A stretch of DNA of 64,000 nt from Pyramidobacter sp. YE332 (GTDB lineage: Bacteria; Synergistota; Synergistia; Synergistales; Dethiosulfovibrionaceae): positions 682,001-746,000 of the forward strand of contig NZ_CP133038.1 of the NCBI RefSeq assembly GCF_033060595.1, given 5' to 3'. The position numbers were made by a program, and so were the translations under genes. The notes below the pieces were generated by a model. That model was not told where the DNA came from. It searched no databases and was given only the letters and a program-made list of their open reading frames with translations. Positions 39,703-48,705 of the stretch are shown one piece after another (position 1 is the first letter of the stretch; each line of letters begins with the position of its first letter).

Positions 39703-39744
39703 TTGACACGCCAACGGCTTTAAACTAAAATTCCTGTTAGGAAT
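39703..39744 (+). promoter_or_regulatory. Promoter of the amino-acid ABC operon
   Basis: TTGACA (39703-39708), 17 bp, TAAAAT (39726-39731). ATTCCT-GTT-AGGAAT (39730-39744) is a small palindrome overlapping the end of the -10 box and may be an operator. Confidence 0.8.
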
Positions 39745-39776
39745 AAATATCATGAATTAATAAAGGGGAAAAGATC

Positions 39777-40613
39777 GTGAAAAAAAAGTTCGCTTCAATC
39801 GTGTTCGTCATGTTGTTTTCTGTCCTTGGCGTTTCGCTGGAGGCCTTCGCCGCGGAAAACGGCGTGGAGGATCGGGTGATTCGCGTCGCTACGCCCGGCA
39901 ACTACGCGCCTTTCACTATGTACGAAGAGTTGACTCGAGAATGGTCTGGCTTTGAAATCGAGCTGTGGCGAACGATTGGCGAGAAAATAGGGTATCAGAT
40001 CCAGTTTATCCACATCGACACGCCGGCCGCCTTCGCCGAGGTGGACTTGGGACGAGCGGATACCGTGGCCAAACAGATCAGCATCACACCGGCCCGCCGG
40101 CAGAAATACGACTTCACGCAGCCTTTCTTCTTCAGTCCTTACTGCCTGACTGTGAGGGAAGACAACGACGAGATCGCCTCCTGGAAGGATATGGAAGGCA
40201 AGACGCTCGCGCTTCGGGAAGGCAGCGCCATGAACGAGTTTGTGGCGCTGCTCGATCCCGACAATAAAGTGAAGAAGGCCATCTACGAGTCGGGTAACAG
40301 CGCGCTGCACGAAACCGCGACGGGGCGCGTGGACGCATATCCGTTCGCGTACCTGATCCTGCCTTACCGTCTGAAGAAGAATCCCGAGCTGAAGCTCAAG
40401 TCCGTGGACGTCGACAACCCCATCTACACTGAGGTCAACGCCTATCCGTTCGCCCGTACCGAGCGGGGGCAGGCGCTTCTGAAGCTGACGGACGAGGTTT
40501 TGACGGAAATGCTTGCCGACGGCAGCTATTCCGAACTCTGCAAAAAATGGTTCGACCTCGACGTGATGGAGACGAAGCCGGCGAAGGCGTACCGGCAGAA
40601 AAACGCGCGGTAA
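39777..40613 (+). CDS. Amino-acid ABC transporter substrate-binding protein, paralogue 1
   Basis: 278 residues, SBP_bac_3 (GlnH-type) receptor with a GTG start behind AAAGGGGAAAAG. Signal peptide to about residue 23 (EAFAAE). Typical blocks are RVATPGNYAPFTMYEELT, WSGFEIELWRTIGEKIGYQI, and VAKQISITPARRQKYDFTQP. The last 60 residues (NPIYTEVNAYPFARTERGQA) are nearly the same in all three paralogues. It is the first gene of a unit with two further receptors, one permease and one ATPase. Confidence 0.88.
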   Translation: MKKKFASIVFVMLFSVLGVSLEAFAAENGVEDRVIRVATPGNYAPFTMYEELTREWSGFEIELWRTIGEKIGYQIQFIHIDTPAAFAEVDLGRADTVAKQISITPARRQKYDFTQPFFFSPYCLTVREDNDEIASWKDMEGKTLALREGSAMNEFVALLDPDNKVKKAIYESGNSALHETATGRVDAYPFAYLILPYRLKKNPELKLKSVDVDNPIYTEVNAYPFARTERGQALLKLTDEVLTEMLADGSYSELCKKWFDLDVMETKPAKAYRQKNAR

Positions 40614-40655
40614 GACCGCCGCTGTTTTATTGTCGTAAGAAAGGAAATGATATCC

Positions 40656-41474
40656 ATGAACAAGAAACTGAGCGCTGTTTTGACGGTCGCTCTTATGACG
40701 TTTTTCGGCGCGTCCGCCTTCGCTGCGGAGGATCGGGTGATCCGCGTGGCGTCGCCTGGCACCTATCAGCCGTTTACGATGTATGAGGAACTGACCAAAA
40801 CGTTGTCGGGCTTTGAGATCGACATGTGGAACGCCATCGGCGCGCGGATCGGATACAAGGTTGATTTTGTGCGCATCGACATGCCCGCCTGCTTTGCGGA
40901 AATGGATCTCGGCCATGTGGACACCGTCGCCAAACAGGTCAGCATCACGCCGGCGCGGCAGCAGAAATACGACTTCACGCAGCCGTACTTCTTCAGTCCG
41001 TATTCGCTGACGGTGGCCGAATCCAACGACGAAGTCAAAACGTGGAAGGATCTGGAGGGCAAAAGCATCGCCCTGCGCGAAGGCGACGCCATGATCGAGT
41101 TTATCGCCGCACGCGATCCTGAGAACAAAGTACGCCGCGCCGTTTACGAGACCAGCGGCAGCATGCTTCAGGACGTTTCCATGGGGCGCGTGACGGCGAC
41201 ACCATATCCGTTCCTGACGCTTCCTTATCATTTGAAGAGAAATCCCGCTTTGAAACTGAAGAGCGTCGATCTCGACAATCCCATCTACACCGAGGTCAAC
41301 GCCTACCCGTTTGCCCGCACCGAGCGAGGGCAGGCGCTCTTGAAGCTGACGGACGAAGCGCTTTCGCAGATGATCGTCGACGGCAGTCATGCCGAGCTGT
41401 GCAAGAAGTGGTTCGGGATGGACGTTATGGAGACGAAGCCGGCGAAGGAATACCGGCAGAAACGCGCGCAGTAA
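40656..41474 (+). CDS. Amino-acid ABC transporter substrate-binding protein, paralogue 2
   Basis: 272 residues, signal peptide ending SAFAAE. It aligns over its whole length with paralogues 1 and 3; differences cluster in the central lobe (AARDPENKVRRAVYETSGSM, DVSMGRVTATPYPFLTLPYH), where ligand selectivity would be set. ATG at 40656 is chosen by analogy with paralogue 3; an ATG three codons upstream is too close to AAAGGA. It lies 42 bp after paralogue 1. Confidence 0.88.
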   Translation: MNKKLSAVLTVALMTFFGASAFAAEDRVIRVASPGTYQPFTMYEELTKTLSGFEIDMWNAIGARIGYKVDFVRIDMPACFAEMDLGHVDTVAKQVSITPARQQKYDFTQPYFFSPYSLTVAESNDEVKTWKDLEGKSIALREGDAMIEFIAARDPENKVRRAVYETSGSMLQDVSMGRVTATPYPFLTLPYHLKRNPALKLKSVDLDNPIYTEVNAYPFARTERGQALLKLTDEALSQMIVDGSHAELCKKWFGMDVMETKPAKEYRQKRAQ

Positions 41475-41518
41475 GATTACAGGGATTTTATAAACATCAG
41501 AGAAGGGAAATGATTTTT

Positions 41519-42334
41519 ATGAACAAGAGATTGCTGGCTATCCTGCTGGCTGCCGTACTGATGACTTTTGACGCCGCCTTCGCCGCGGGAGACAAGGTAA
41601 TTCGCGTGGCGACTCCGGGAACTTACGCGCCTTTTACCATGTACGACGCCGCCGCGAAAGAATGGTCTGGTTTCGAAATCGAGCTGTGGCGAGCGATCGG
41701 AAAGAAATTTGGCTATCAGGTTGAGTTTTTAAGATTCGACATCCCCGCGACCTTTGCCGAGCTCGATCTCGGCCGGGTCGATACGGTTGCCAAACAGATC
41801 AGCATCACGCCGGCGCGCCAGCAGAAATATGACTTTTCGCGGCCGTTTTTCTTCAGCCCATACTTTCTGACCGTGGCCGAATCCAATGAAGAGATCAAAT
41901 CGTGGAAGGATATGGCGGGGAAAACGATCGCGCTGGCTGAGGGAAGCGCTATGAACGAGTTTGTCGCGGCGCTGGATCCCGACAACAAGGTGAAAAAATT
42001 TGTGTACGAGTCCGATAAGAACATTTTCTCCGAAGTGTCGGTCGGACGTATCGACGCCTGCCCCAGCGCGTTTATCGAGCTGCCTTACGAACTGAAGCGG
42101 AATCCCGCGCTCAAGCTGAAGTTCGTTGACCTCGACAATCCTATCTACACCGAAGTCAACGCCTATCCGTTCGCCCGCACCGAGCGGGGACGGTCGCTTC
42201 TGAAGCTGACGGACGAAGCTCTGACTCAGATGATCGACGACGGCAGCTATGCCGAGCTGTGCAAGAAGTGGTTCGGCGTGGACGTGATGGAAACGAAACC
42301 GGCCAGGGACTACCAGGCCGCTCATTCGAAGTAG
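41519..42334 (+). CDS. Amino-acid ABC transporter substrate-binding protein, paralogue 3
   Basis: 271 residues, signal peptide ending AAFAAG. Same family and layout: RVATPGTYAPFTMYDAAAKE, LGRVDTVAKQISITPARQQK, then NPIYTEVNAYPFARTERGRS. It lies 44 bp after paralogue 2 and 98 bp before the permease. Tandem triplication followed by divergence of the ligand pocket is the simplest explanation for three receptors feeding one channel. Confidence 0.88.
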   Translation: MNKRLLAILLAAVLMTFDAAFAAGDKVIRVATPGTYAPFTMYDAAAKEWSGFEIELWRAIGKKFGYQVEFLRFDIPATFAELDLGRVDTVAKQISITPARQQKYDFSRPFFFSPYFLTVAESNEEIKSWKDMAGKTIALAEGSAMNEFVAALDPDNKVKKFVYESDKNIFSEVSVGRIDACPSAFIELPYELKRNPALKLKFVDLDNPIYTEVNAYPFARTERGRSLLKLTDEALTQMIDDGSYAELCKKWFGVDVMETKPARDYQAAHSK

Positions 42335-42432
42335 CGTTTTCGTAAAAGATTGTTCCCGGACGATGCGGCAGGCATCCCGAAAAAGGACGCCTGCCGCATC
42401 GTGTCGGCTGATTGAAAAGAGGGAAAGCGCGT

Positions 42433-43113
42433 ATGATTTTCCAGTTCGACTATTTTTTGAGGATGTTCACGATCATCTTTTCGGGATTCAAGAACACGGT
42501 TTCGATGGCCTTCATCTCGCTGATCTTCGCCGTGCTGATCGGCTTTTTTCTGGCCGCGGTCCGATACTACAACGTTCCCGTGATGAAGCAGTTTTCCGTC
42601 GTGTTCACGTCGTTTTTTCGCAGCACGCCCTTTATCGCGCAACTCTTCGTCTTTTATTACGGTTTCGCGCAGATCTCCATGACCGTCAGGAGTCTGTCCA
42701 GCTTCTGGGCAGTCGTCATCGTGCTTTCGCTCAGTTTCGCGGCCTATATGGGCGAGAACATCCGCGGTGCCATCAGTTCGGTCGACAAAGGGCAGTTCGA
42801 GGCGGGGATCTCCATCGGCATGACGCCGTGGCAGACGATCCGCCGCATCGTAGTGCCTCAGGCGGCGCGCGTCGCCGTCCCCGGCATGGTCAATTCGTTC
42901 GCCAACCTGTTCAAGTCCACGTCGCTGGCCTTCACCGTGGGCGTCATGGACATGACGTCCTGTGCCAAAAACGAGGTCAACCTGACCTATCGTTATCTGG
43001 AAGGGTTCATTGCCCTGCTGCTCATCTACTGGGTCATCCTCGCCGTCGTCTCTTACGTGCAGTCGCTGCTGGAACGCCATATGAACAGGCCCTATGTGCA
43101 GGAGGGGCGGTAG
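42433..43113 (+). CDS. Amino-acid ABC transporter permease
   Basis: 226 residues, HisM/GlnP-type inner-membrane permease with about five helices and the EAA loop FEAGISIGMTPWQTIRRIVV. FRSTPFIAQLFVFYYGF is the usual FRGTP-type motif. ATG at 42433 is favoured over an in-frame TTG seven codons earlier because of AGAGGGAAAG. Only one permease is present, so the channel is probably a homodimer. The ATPase gene starts immediately after its stop codon. Confidence 0.9.
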   Translation: MIFQFDYFLRMFTIIFSGFKNTVSMAFISLIFAVLIGFFLAAVRYYNVPVMKQFSVVFTSFFRSTPFIAQLFVFYYGFAQISMTVRSLSSFWAVVIVLSLSFAAYMGENIRGAISSVDKGQFEAGISIGMTPWQTIRRIVVPQAARVAVPGMVNSFANLFKSTSLAFTVGVMDMTSCAKNEVNLTYRYLEGFIALLLIYWVILAVVSYVQSLLERHMNRPYVQEGR

Positions 43114-43860
43114 ATGAGCCGGCTGCCCATATTGACGGTCTCCGGGCTGAAAAAAAGCTTCGGCGCGCTCGAGGTCCTGAAGGACATCAGTCTTTCGGTC
43201 GCAGAGGGCGAGATCATCTCGATCATCGGCCCTTCGGGAACGGGCAAATCCACCCTGCTGCGGTGCATCAACTATCTGGAACGTCCCACCGCGGGAGTGA
43301 TCGCCATCGACGGCGTCAGCGTGGACGCTGCCCGGAGCCGCCGCAGGGACGTTTACGCGCTGCGCAGGAAGGCCGCCATGGTCTTCCAGAACTACAACCT
43401 GTTCCGGAACAAGACGGCGCTTGAAAACATCATGGAGCCCATGACGCAGGTGCAGAAGATCCCCTGCGGCGAGGCCAGGGAAGAGGCCGAGAGGATTCTG
43501 AAGGTCATCGGACTGTTCGACAAGCGCGACGTCTATCCGGCCCACCTGTCGGGCGGGCAGCAGCAGCGGATCGGCATCGGCAGGGCCATGGCCGTCAAGC
43601 CTAGGGTCATGCTCTTCGACGAGCCCACTTCCTCCCTCGATCCCGAATTGGTCAACGAGGTGCTGGAAGTCATCCGGAAGCTGGCCTCGGAGCATCGCAT
43701 GACGATGCTCATCGTGACGCACGAGATGCGTTTCGCGCAGGAGATCTCGGACCGCGTCCTGTTCATAGACAACGGGGGAATCGCCCTCGAAGGAGCTCCG
43801 CGGGAGATCTTCGGCAGCGATAACCCGAGAGTGCGCAAGTTCGTAGGCTCCGTGGCCTGA
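43114..43860 (+). CDS. Amino-acid ABC transporter ATP-binding protein
   Basis: 248 residues, GlnQ/HisP-type ATPase. Walker [15 protein letters not shown]-loop FQNYNLFRN, signature [16 protein letters not shown], Walker [15 protein letters not shown] and H-loop VTHEM are complete. ATG at 43114 directly abuts the permease stop. It energises uptake for the three upstream receptors. Confidence 0.93.
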   Translation: MSRLPILTVSGLKKSFGALEVLKDISLSVAEGEIISIIGPSGTGKSTLLRCINYLERPTAGVIAIDGVSVDAARSRRRDVYALRRKAAMVFQNYNLFRNKTALENIMEPMTQVQKIPCGEAREEAERILKVIGLFDKRDVYPAHLSGGQQQRIGIGRAMAVKPRVMLFDEPTSSLDPELVNEVLEVIRKLASEHRMTMLIVTHEMRFAQEISDRVLFIDNGGIALEGAPREIFGSDNPRVRKFVGSVA

Positions 43861-43869
43861 GGCGCGCCG

Positions 43870-44880
43870 GTGTCAAGCGCAGCGCAAATGCCGGATCGCT
43901 TCCGCCGGGGCACGGGGCCTGACGGCGTGGACCGCGATTTCGTCGAGACTGCGGCGCGGTTCAGAAAAGAGCTTTACGAAGAATACGGCGCCTTTTACTA
44001 CGTGCCGATGGCGGAATCCCGAGCCGTGCAGCTTCCCGTCACCGTGGGGTGCAGCTATGGCCGCTGCCTCTTCTGCGACCTGAATCACGGGCTGGCCTAC
44101 CGGGAGCTTTCCTGCCCGGAGATACGGGACAAGGTCGGGAAATTGCGTTTTCTCCACAAATACGACCGCCGGCCCGTGCGGCGCTGTCTTTTGTCTGGAG
44201 GGAACCCGTTTTGTTTGCCCGCGGAGAAACTGCTGTGGATCGCCGGGGAGCTGCGCGGCGCCTTTCCCGAGTGCGAGTCCGTCTCCTGCTTCGCACGGGC
44301 GGACGACGTGATGAAAAAGTCGGCGGAGGAGCTTGAGATCCTGCGCGCGGCCGGATACGACCGCCTGTGCCTGGGGATCGAGTCGGGGTCGGAGCGGGTG
44401 CTCCGCTATCACGAGAAGGGCGTGGGGCGTGCCGGGAACGCCGAGGCCATGAGGAAGCTCGACGCCGCCGGGATAAGCTATTCAGTCTACGTCATCCTGG
44501 GGCTGGGGGGACGGGCTCTTTCCGACGAGCACATCGCCGAGACGGCAAGCCTGCTGAACGGAGCGCATCCCTTCGAGTTGACGGTGGTGAACCTGGTACT
44601 GTTCAGGGGAGCCCGTCTGGCGGAGCGCGTGCGCGCGGGCGAGTTCAAGCGGCTTCGGCCGCTCGAGGCTCTGGGCGAGGGGCGGCGTCTTCTCTCGCTG
44701 CTGGAGATACCGACCGTCTACGACGGGACCCACAAGACCAACGCCTTTCCGCTGAAAGGGCGTCTGCCGGAGCACAAAGCGCTCCTGCTGCGCCGGATGG
44801 ACTGGGCCATCGAGCGTCTGAGCCGCGGGAACGTGCAGGAATACGAGATGCGAAGGTGGCGCAACTGGTTCACGGAGTGA
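43870..44880 (+). CDS. Radical SAM protein
   Basis: 336 residues with GTG at 43870; ATG at 43888 is an alternative and neither has a strong ribosome-binding site. The iron-sulfur motif is CSYGRCLFC (Cys61, Cys66, Cys69), a C-x4-C-x2-C spacing rather than the canonical x3. LSGGNPFCLP takes the place of the GGxP SAM-binding block, and LCLGIESGSERVLRYHEKG is a typical radical SAM strand. It begins 9 bp after the ATPase stop, so it belongs to the operon. Function is unknown; linkage to uptake genes and a double-cubane reductase suggests a role in catabolism of the imported compound. Confidence 0.78.
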   Translation: MSSAAQMPDRFRRGTGPDGVDRDFVETAARFRKELYEEYGAFYYVPMAESRAVQLPVTVGCSYGRCLFCDLNHGLAYRELSCPEIRDKVGKLRFLHKYDRRPVRRCLLSGGNPFCLPAEKLLWIAGELRGAFPECESVSCFARADDVMKKSAEELEILRAAGYDRLCLGIESGSERVLRYHEKGVGRAGNAEAMRKLDAAGISYSVYVILGLGGRALSDEHIAETASLLNGAHPFELTVVNLVLFRGARLAERVRAGEFKRLRPLEALGEGRRLLSLLEIPTVYDGTHKTNAFPLKGRLPEHKALLLRRMDWAIERLSRGNVQEYEMRRWRNWFTE

Positions 44881-44990
44881 CGCCCCGCATCGGGGAAAAT
44901 CGGCGTCTGCCGCGAACGTGAGGAAAAAACGCGCCGGTTCTGTTGTAAGGAAATCCAAGAATCCGAATCATTTCAAGGGGGGCACGAGGC

Positions 44991-46133
44991 ATGCTGACGC
45001 TGCCGAAAGATTTCGAAACCTATGATGAAAAGCGGAGAAACGCGTTTTTGGCGCTCTACGAGGAGAAGAAGAAAGGGAAAAAGGTCGTGGGAACGTTCTG
45101 TTCCTATACGCCGACCGAGCTGATTCACGCGGTCGGAGCCATTCCGGTCGGGCTCTGCGGGAACAGCGAGCAGGGCATCATGGAGGCGGAAACGCGGCTA
45201 CCAAAAACACTGTGTCCCCTGATCAAGTCCAGCTATGGGCTGGCCATGACCGAGCAATGCCCGTTCTTCTATTTTTCCGACGGCGTACTGGCTGAGACGA
45301 CTTGCGACGGCAAAAAGAAGACGTACGAGCTTCTGGGCGAGATCAAACCCGTTCACGTCATGAAGCTGCCGCAGGGCAAGGATCACGCTCTCGCTCTGGA
45401 GTCCTGGACCGAGGAGATTCGTCTGACCGCCTCCTTTCTGGAAAAGCTTTTCGGCGTCAGGATCACCGAGGAGAAGCTGCACGACGCCATCGTGTACCGC
45501 AATCGGGTCAGAAAGGCCCTCATCGGCCTTTACGAGGTCGCCAAGGTAAAGCCGTCCCCGGTCTCCGGGTATGAACTGACTACGGTTTCCGAGTCCGCCG
45601 ACTTCCACTTTACGGATGACAGCCTTATCGAAAAGCTGGAGGCCAAGACCCGTGAGTTCCGGTCGCGCATCCGCGAGGGGGCCGAAAACCGTCCGCGCGT
45701 TCTCGTCACCGGCTGCCCCAACACGGGAGTGCGTGAGAAGCTGATTCGCAGGCTGGAGGATCTGGGGGCGGACTACGTCTGCTCTGACCATTGCGCCGGG
45801 CCGCGGACGCTTCGCTTTATGGTGGACGAGGAAAAGGACCCTTACGAGGCTCTGGCCGAGCGGTATCTGAAGATCAACTGTTCCGTGATGTCTCCCAACG
45901 AAGGGCGCTTCGACGACCTGAAACATCTGGTCTCGGAGTACCAGGTCGACGGGGTTCTCGAGATCGTCCTCCAGGGCTGCCATACTTTCGCCGTGGAAGC
46001 GTATCACACGTGGAGGACGATCAACGAGCAGCTTGGACTTCCCTATCTCCGCGTCGATACCGATTTCTCCCGGTCGGACGGCGGTCAGATCGAGACTCGT
46101 CTGGGCGCCTTCATCGAGATGATGACGAATTGA
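44991..46133 (+). CDS. Double-cubane-cluster reductase, 2-hydroxyacyl-CoA dehydratase subunit D family (YjiM-like)
   Basis: 380 residues. KKVVGTFCSYTPTELIHAVG and AIPVGLCGNSEQGIM are hallmarks of the YjiM/double-cubane protein branch of the HgdB/BcrB superfamily. Conserved cysteines at TFCSYT, TLCPLIKSS, VTGCPNTG, SDHCAGPR and LQGCHTF probably bind an iron-sulfur cluster. These proteins receive electrons at very low potential from a partner ATPase. AAGGGGGG precedes the ATG. The partner activase gene follows 73 bp downstream. The natural substrate of this branch is not known to me. Confidence 0.85.
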   Translation: MLTLPKDFETYDEKRRNAFLALYEEKKKGKKVVGTFCSYTPTELIHAVGAIPVGLCGNSEQGIMEAETRLPKTLCPLIKSSYGLAMTEQCPFFYFSDGVLAETTCDGKKKTYELLGEIKPVHVMKLPQGKDHALALESWTEEIRLTASFLEKLFGVRITEEKLHDAIVYRNRVRKALIGLYEVAKVKPSPVSGYELTTVSESADFHFTDDSLIEKLEAKTREFRSRIREGAENRPRVLVTGCPNTGVREKLIRRLEDLGADYVCSDHCAGPRTLRFMVDEEKDPYEALAERYLKINCSVMSPNEGRFDDLKHLVSEYQVDGVLEIVLQGCHTFAVEAYHTWRTINEQLGLPYLRVDTDFSRSDGGQIETRLGAFIEMMTN

Positions 46134-46206
46134 GAGCCGGAAAGATGACGGGACGTCTGTTCGGCGGCGTCTCTCGTCGTCTTGGCGAGCCGGCCGTGAA
46201 AGGGAG

Positions 46207-46971
46207 ATGACGGCAGTGCGTTATGCGGGCATTGACATCGGCTCCACGGCCAGCAAGGCCGTGGTGATGGATGAGGCGAAGGAACGGATTCTGGAACGGA
46301 AAATCATGCCCAGTGGCTGGAACGGCCGCGAGACCGCGGCGGAGTTCCTGGATTGGCTGCGCTCTCTTGGCTACGCGCGGGAGGAACTCCGTATTACGGC
46401 CACGGGGTACGGGCGCGTTTCGGTCCCCTATGCCGACGAGACGCTGACGGAGATCACCTGCCACGGCAGGGGAGCCTGTTTCCTTGGCGGAAAGGATCTC
46501 GCTGTCATCGACATCGGCGGTCAGGACACCAAAGTTATCCTCACGCGGGGCGGACGGGTGACGGACTTCATCATGAATGACAAATGCTCCGCTGGGACGG
46601 GAAAATTTCTGGAGATCATGGCCAACCGTCTGGGGCTCACCATGCCGGAACTGTTCGACTTGGCGGAACACGGGCGGGAAATCACCATCTCCTCCATGTG
46701 TACGGTCTTCGCGGAGTCGGAGATCGTCAGCCTGATGGGCTTGGGGACGCCGCGGGAAGACATTGCCTGCGGGGCCGTCCGTTCCGTCGTCGCCAAGGTC
46801 GCGACTCTGGCGGGGCGGAAGGCGGCATCCGGCGTTTACTTCCTCACGGGCGGCTTCTGCGAAAGCCCTTTGATGGTGCGCAAACTGTCCGCGGCGTTGC
46901 GGGCGGATGTGAGGACGGCCCCGGACGCCCGCTTTGCCGGCGCTATCGGAGCCGCCCTGCTGAGCAAATGA
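46207..46971 (+). CDS. Acyl-CoA dehydratase activase (HgdC/YjiL-like ATPase)
   Basis: 254 residues, ASKHA-fold ATPase: YAGIDIGSTASKAVVMDE (phosphate 1), VIDIGGQDTKVI (phosphate 2). The 4Fe4S cluster bridging the homodimer would be held by Cys127 (NDKCSAGTGKF) and Cys165 (SSMCTVFAESE), as in HgdC. It drives ATP-dependent electron transfer to the reductase encoded upstream. The start is ambiguous: the ATG at 46207 touches AGGGAG, while GTG at 46216 has better spacing. Confidence 0.88.
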   Translation: MTAVRYAGIDIGSTASKAVVMDEAKERILERKIMPSGWNGRETAAEFLDWLRSLGYAREELRITATGYGRVSVPYADETLTEITCHGRGACFLGGKDLAVIDIGGQDTKVILTRGGRVTDFIMNDKCSAGTGKFLEIMANRLGLTMPELFDLAEHGREITISSMCTVFAESEIVSLMGLGTPREDIACGAVRSVVAKVATLAGRKAASGVYFLTGGFCESPLMVRKLSAALRADVRTAPDARFAGAIGAALLSK

Positions 46972-47296
46972 CGGCCTGCGGCGAAGCTCTAGGCCGACGG
47001 CGGGCGGCAGGTTTGTTGAGGTCGGTTTTGGCCGGCGCTGGATTCGCCCCCCGCGAAATCCTCGTGGGCTGCGGATGCGTTTGCCAGGGGCCCCCCCGAC
47101 GGCCCCGACCGCGCCGCCTTCCGCAGGCGTTCATCGCCGCTGTTTTTTCGTCGTATTCTCGCAATGTGCTGAATTATGAAAAAAATGCCCCTCAAAACGT
47201 GGCACATGTGCTATAATGCCGCTAACTTTTCAGAAAAACGGCGAGACGGAATTTTTCGCCTGTTCTGAAGATCTTGTCGTTTGAGGAGTGAAGGGT
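46972..47296 (+). other. Gap between the activase and the sodium symporter
   Basis: 325 bp. An open frame from an ATG overlapping the activase stop (46968-47219, about 83 codons) has GCGCVCQGPP but no other protein-like character, so I do not call it. A promoter with extended -10 TGC-TATAAT (47209-47217) precedes the symporter gene. Confidence 0.5.
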
Positions 47297-48648
47297 ATGG
47301 AACGAGAGAGTTTCAAGTCGCGGATCGGTTTCATCCTGGTCAGCGCCGGGTGCGCGATCGGCATCGGCAACGTGTGGAAGTATCCCTGGCTGGTGGGGCA
47401 GAACGGCGGCGGCATTTTCGTGCTGTTCTACCTGCTGTTTTTGATCTGTATGGGCATTCCCGTGCTGACGATGGAGCTGGCGGTGGGACGCGGCAGCCGC
47501 AAGAGCGCCGTCAAGGGCTACGAGACGCTGGAGCCGGCCGGCAGCAAATGGCACGTGCACGGCTGGTTCTGCGTGGCGGGCAACTATCTGCTGATGATGT
47601 ACTACACGACGGTTTCCGGCTGGATGCTGTCGTACTTCTTCAAGTTCACTTTCGGCACGTTCGACGGCATGGCGGCCGAGAAGGTGAACGGCGTCTTCGG
47701 CGGCATGCTCGGCAATCCCGAGGAGATGGCGCTGTGCATGGCGCTGACGGTGATCGGCGGCTTTCTGGTCTGTTCCATGGGGATGCAGAAGGGGCTGGAG
47801 AAGGTCACCAAGTGGATGATGCTCGGCCTGCTGGCGCTGATCGTGGTGCTGGCGGTGCACAGTCTGCTGCTGCCGGGGCTGGGGAAGGGGCGCGCTTTTA
47901 TCTGTTGCCCAGCGTGGAGCGCATGAAGGCTTCCGGGCTCGGCACCGTGATCATGGCGGCCATGAACCAGTCGTTCTTCACGCTCAGCCTCGGCATCGCC
48001 TCGATGGAGATCTTCGGCAGCTACATGTCGGATCAGTTCACGCTGACCGGCGAGGCCGTGCGCATCGTTGCGCTCGACACCTTCGTGGCGTTCATGGCCG
48101 GACTGATCATCTTTCCCGCCTGCTTCAGCTTCGGCGTGCAGCCCGACGCCGGCCCGTCGCTGATCTTCCTCACGCTGCCCAAGGTCTTCATCAACATGGA
48201 GGCGGGCCGTTTGTGGGGCTCGCTGTTCTTCCTGTTCATGACCTTCGCCAGCTTCTCGACGGTGATCACCGTGTTCGAAAACATCCTGGCCGCCTGCATG
48301 GACAACTTCGGCTGGTCGCGTACCAAGTCCGTGTGGTTCAACTGCGCCTTCGTGCTCGTGACCAGCGTGCCCTGCGTGCTGGGCTACAATCTGTGGAGCG
48401 ACGTGCGCATCCTCGGTTCGCGCGACGTGCTCGACAGCGAGGACTTTATCGTCAGCAATCTGCTGCTGCCGCTGGGGTCGCTGATCTATCTGCTGTTCTG
48501 CGTGACGAAATGGGGCTGGGGCTTCGACAAATACCTGGCGGAGTGCAACAAAGGCGCGGGCATCAAGATGAGCCGCCGCTTCAAGCCATATTTTCAGTTC
48601 GTGCTGCCGCTGCTGATCCTGGCGATCCTGATCCAGGGACTGATGTAA
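47297..48648 (+). pseudogene. Sodium-dependent neurotransmitter-symporter family transporter, frameshifted
   Basis: SNF-family symporter (LeuT-like) with about 11-12 helices. The first part encodes FKSRIGFILVSAGCAIGIGN and VWKYPWLVGQNGGGIFV, the conserved helix-1 sodium and substrate site. The frame breaks at a TTTT run (47896-47899), and the rest (FYLLPSVERMKASGLGTVI to ILAILIQGLM) lies one base out of phase. One extra T would restore a protein of about 450 residues. GAGGAG lies before ATG 47297. Family members import amino acids with sodium. It is a real loss of function or an assembly error. Confidence 0.88.
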
Positions 48649-48650
48649 CA

Positions 48651-48690
48651 AACAAAGAGGACTCCCCGCGCGCGGGAAGTCCTCTTTGTT
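48651..48690. terminator. Bidirectional terminator between convergent genes
   Basis: AACAAAGAGGACT (48651-48663) pairs with AGTCCTCTTTGTT (48678-48690), with an inner CCCGCGCGCGGG palindrome. Confidence 0.88.
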
Positions 48691-48705
48691 AATGTTTCTC
48701 GAGAT

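Noticed and set aside
46968-47219. An 83-codon frame overlapping the activase stop
   Set aside because: ATG overlaps the TGA, but the Arg/Pro-rich translation, rare codons and lack of a family pattern argue against a gene. The GCGCVC patch alone is not enough.
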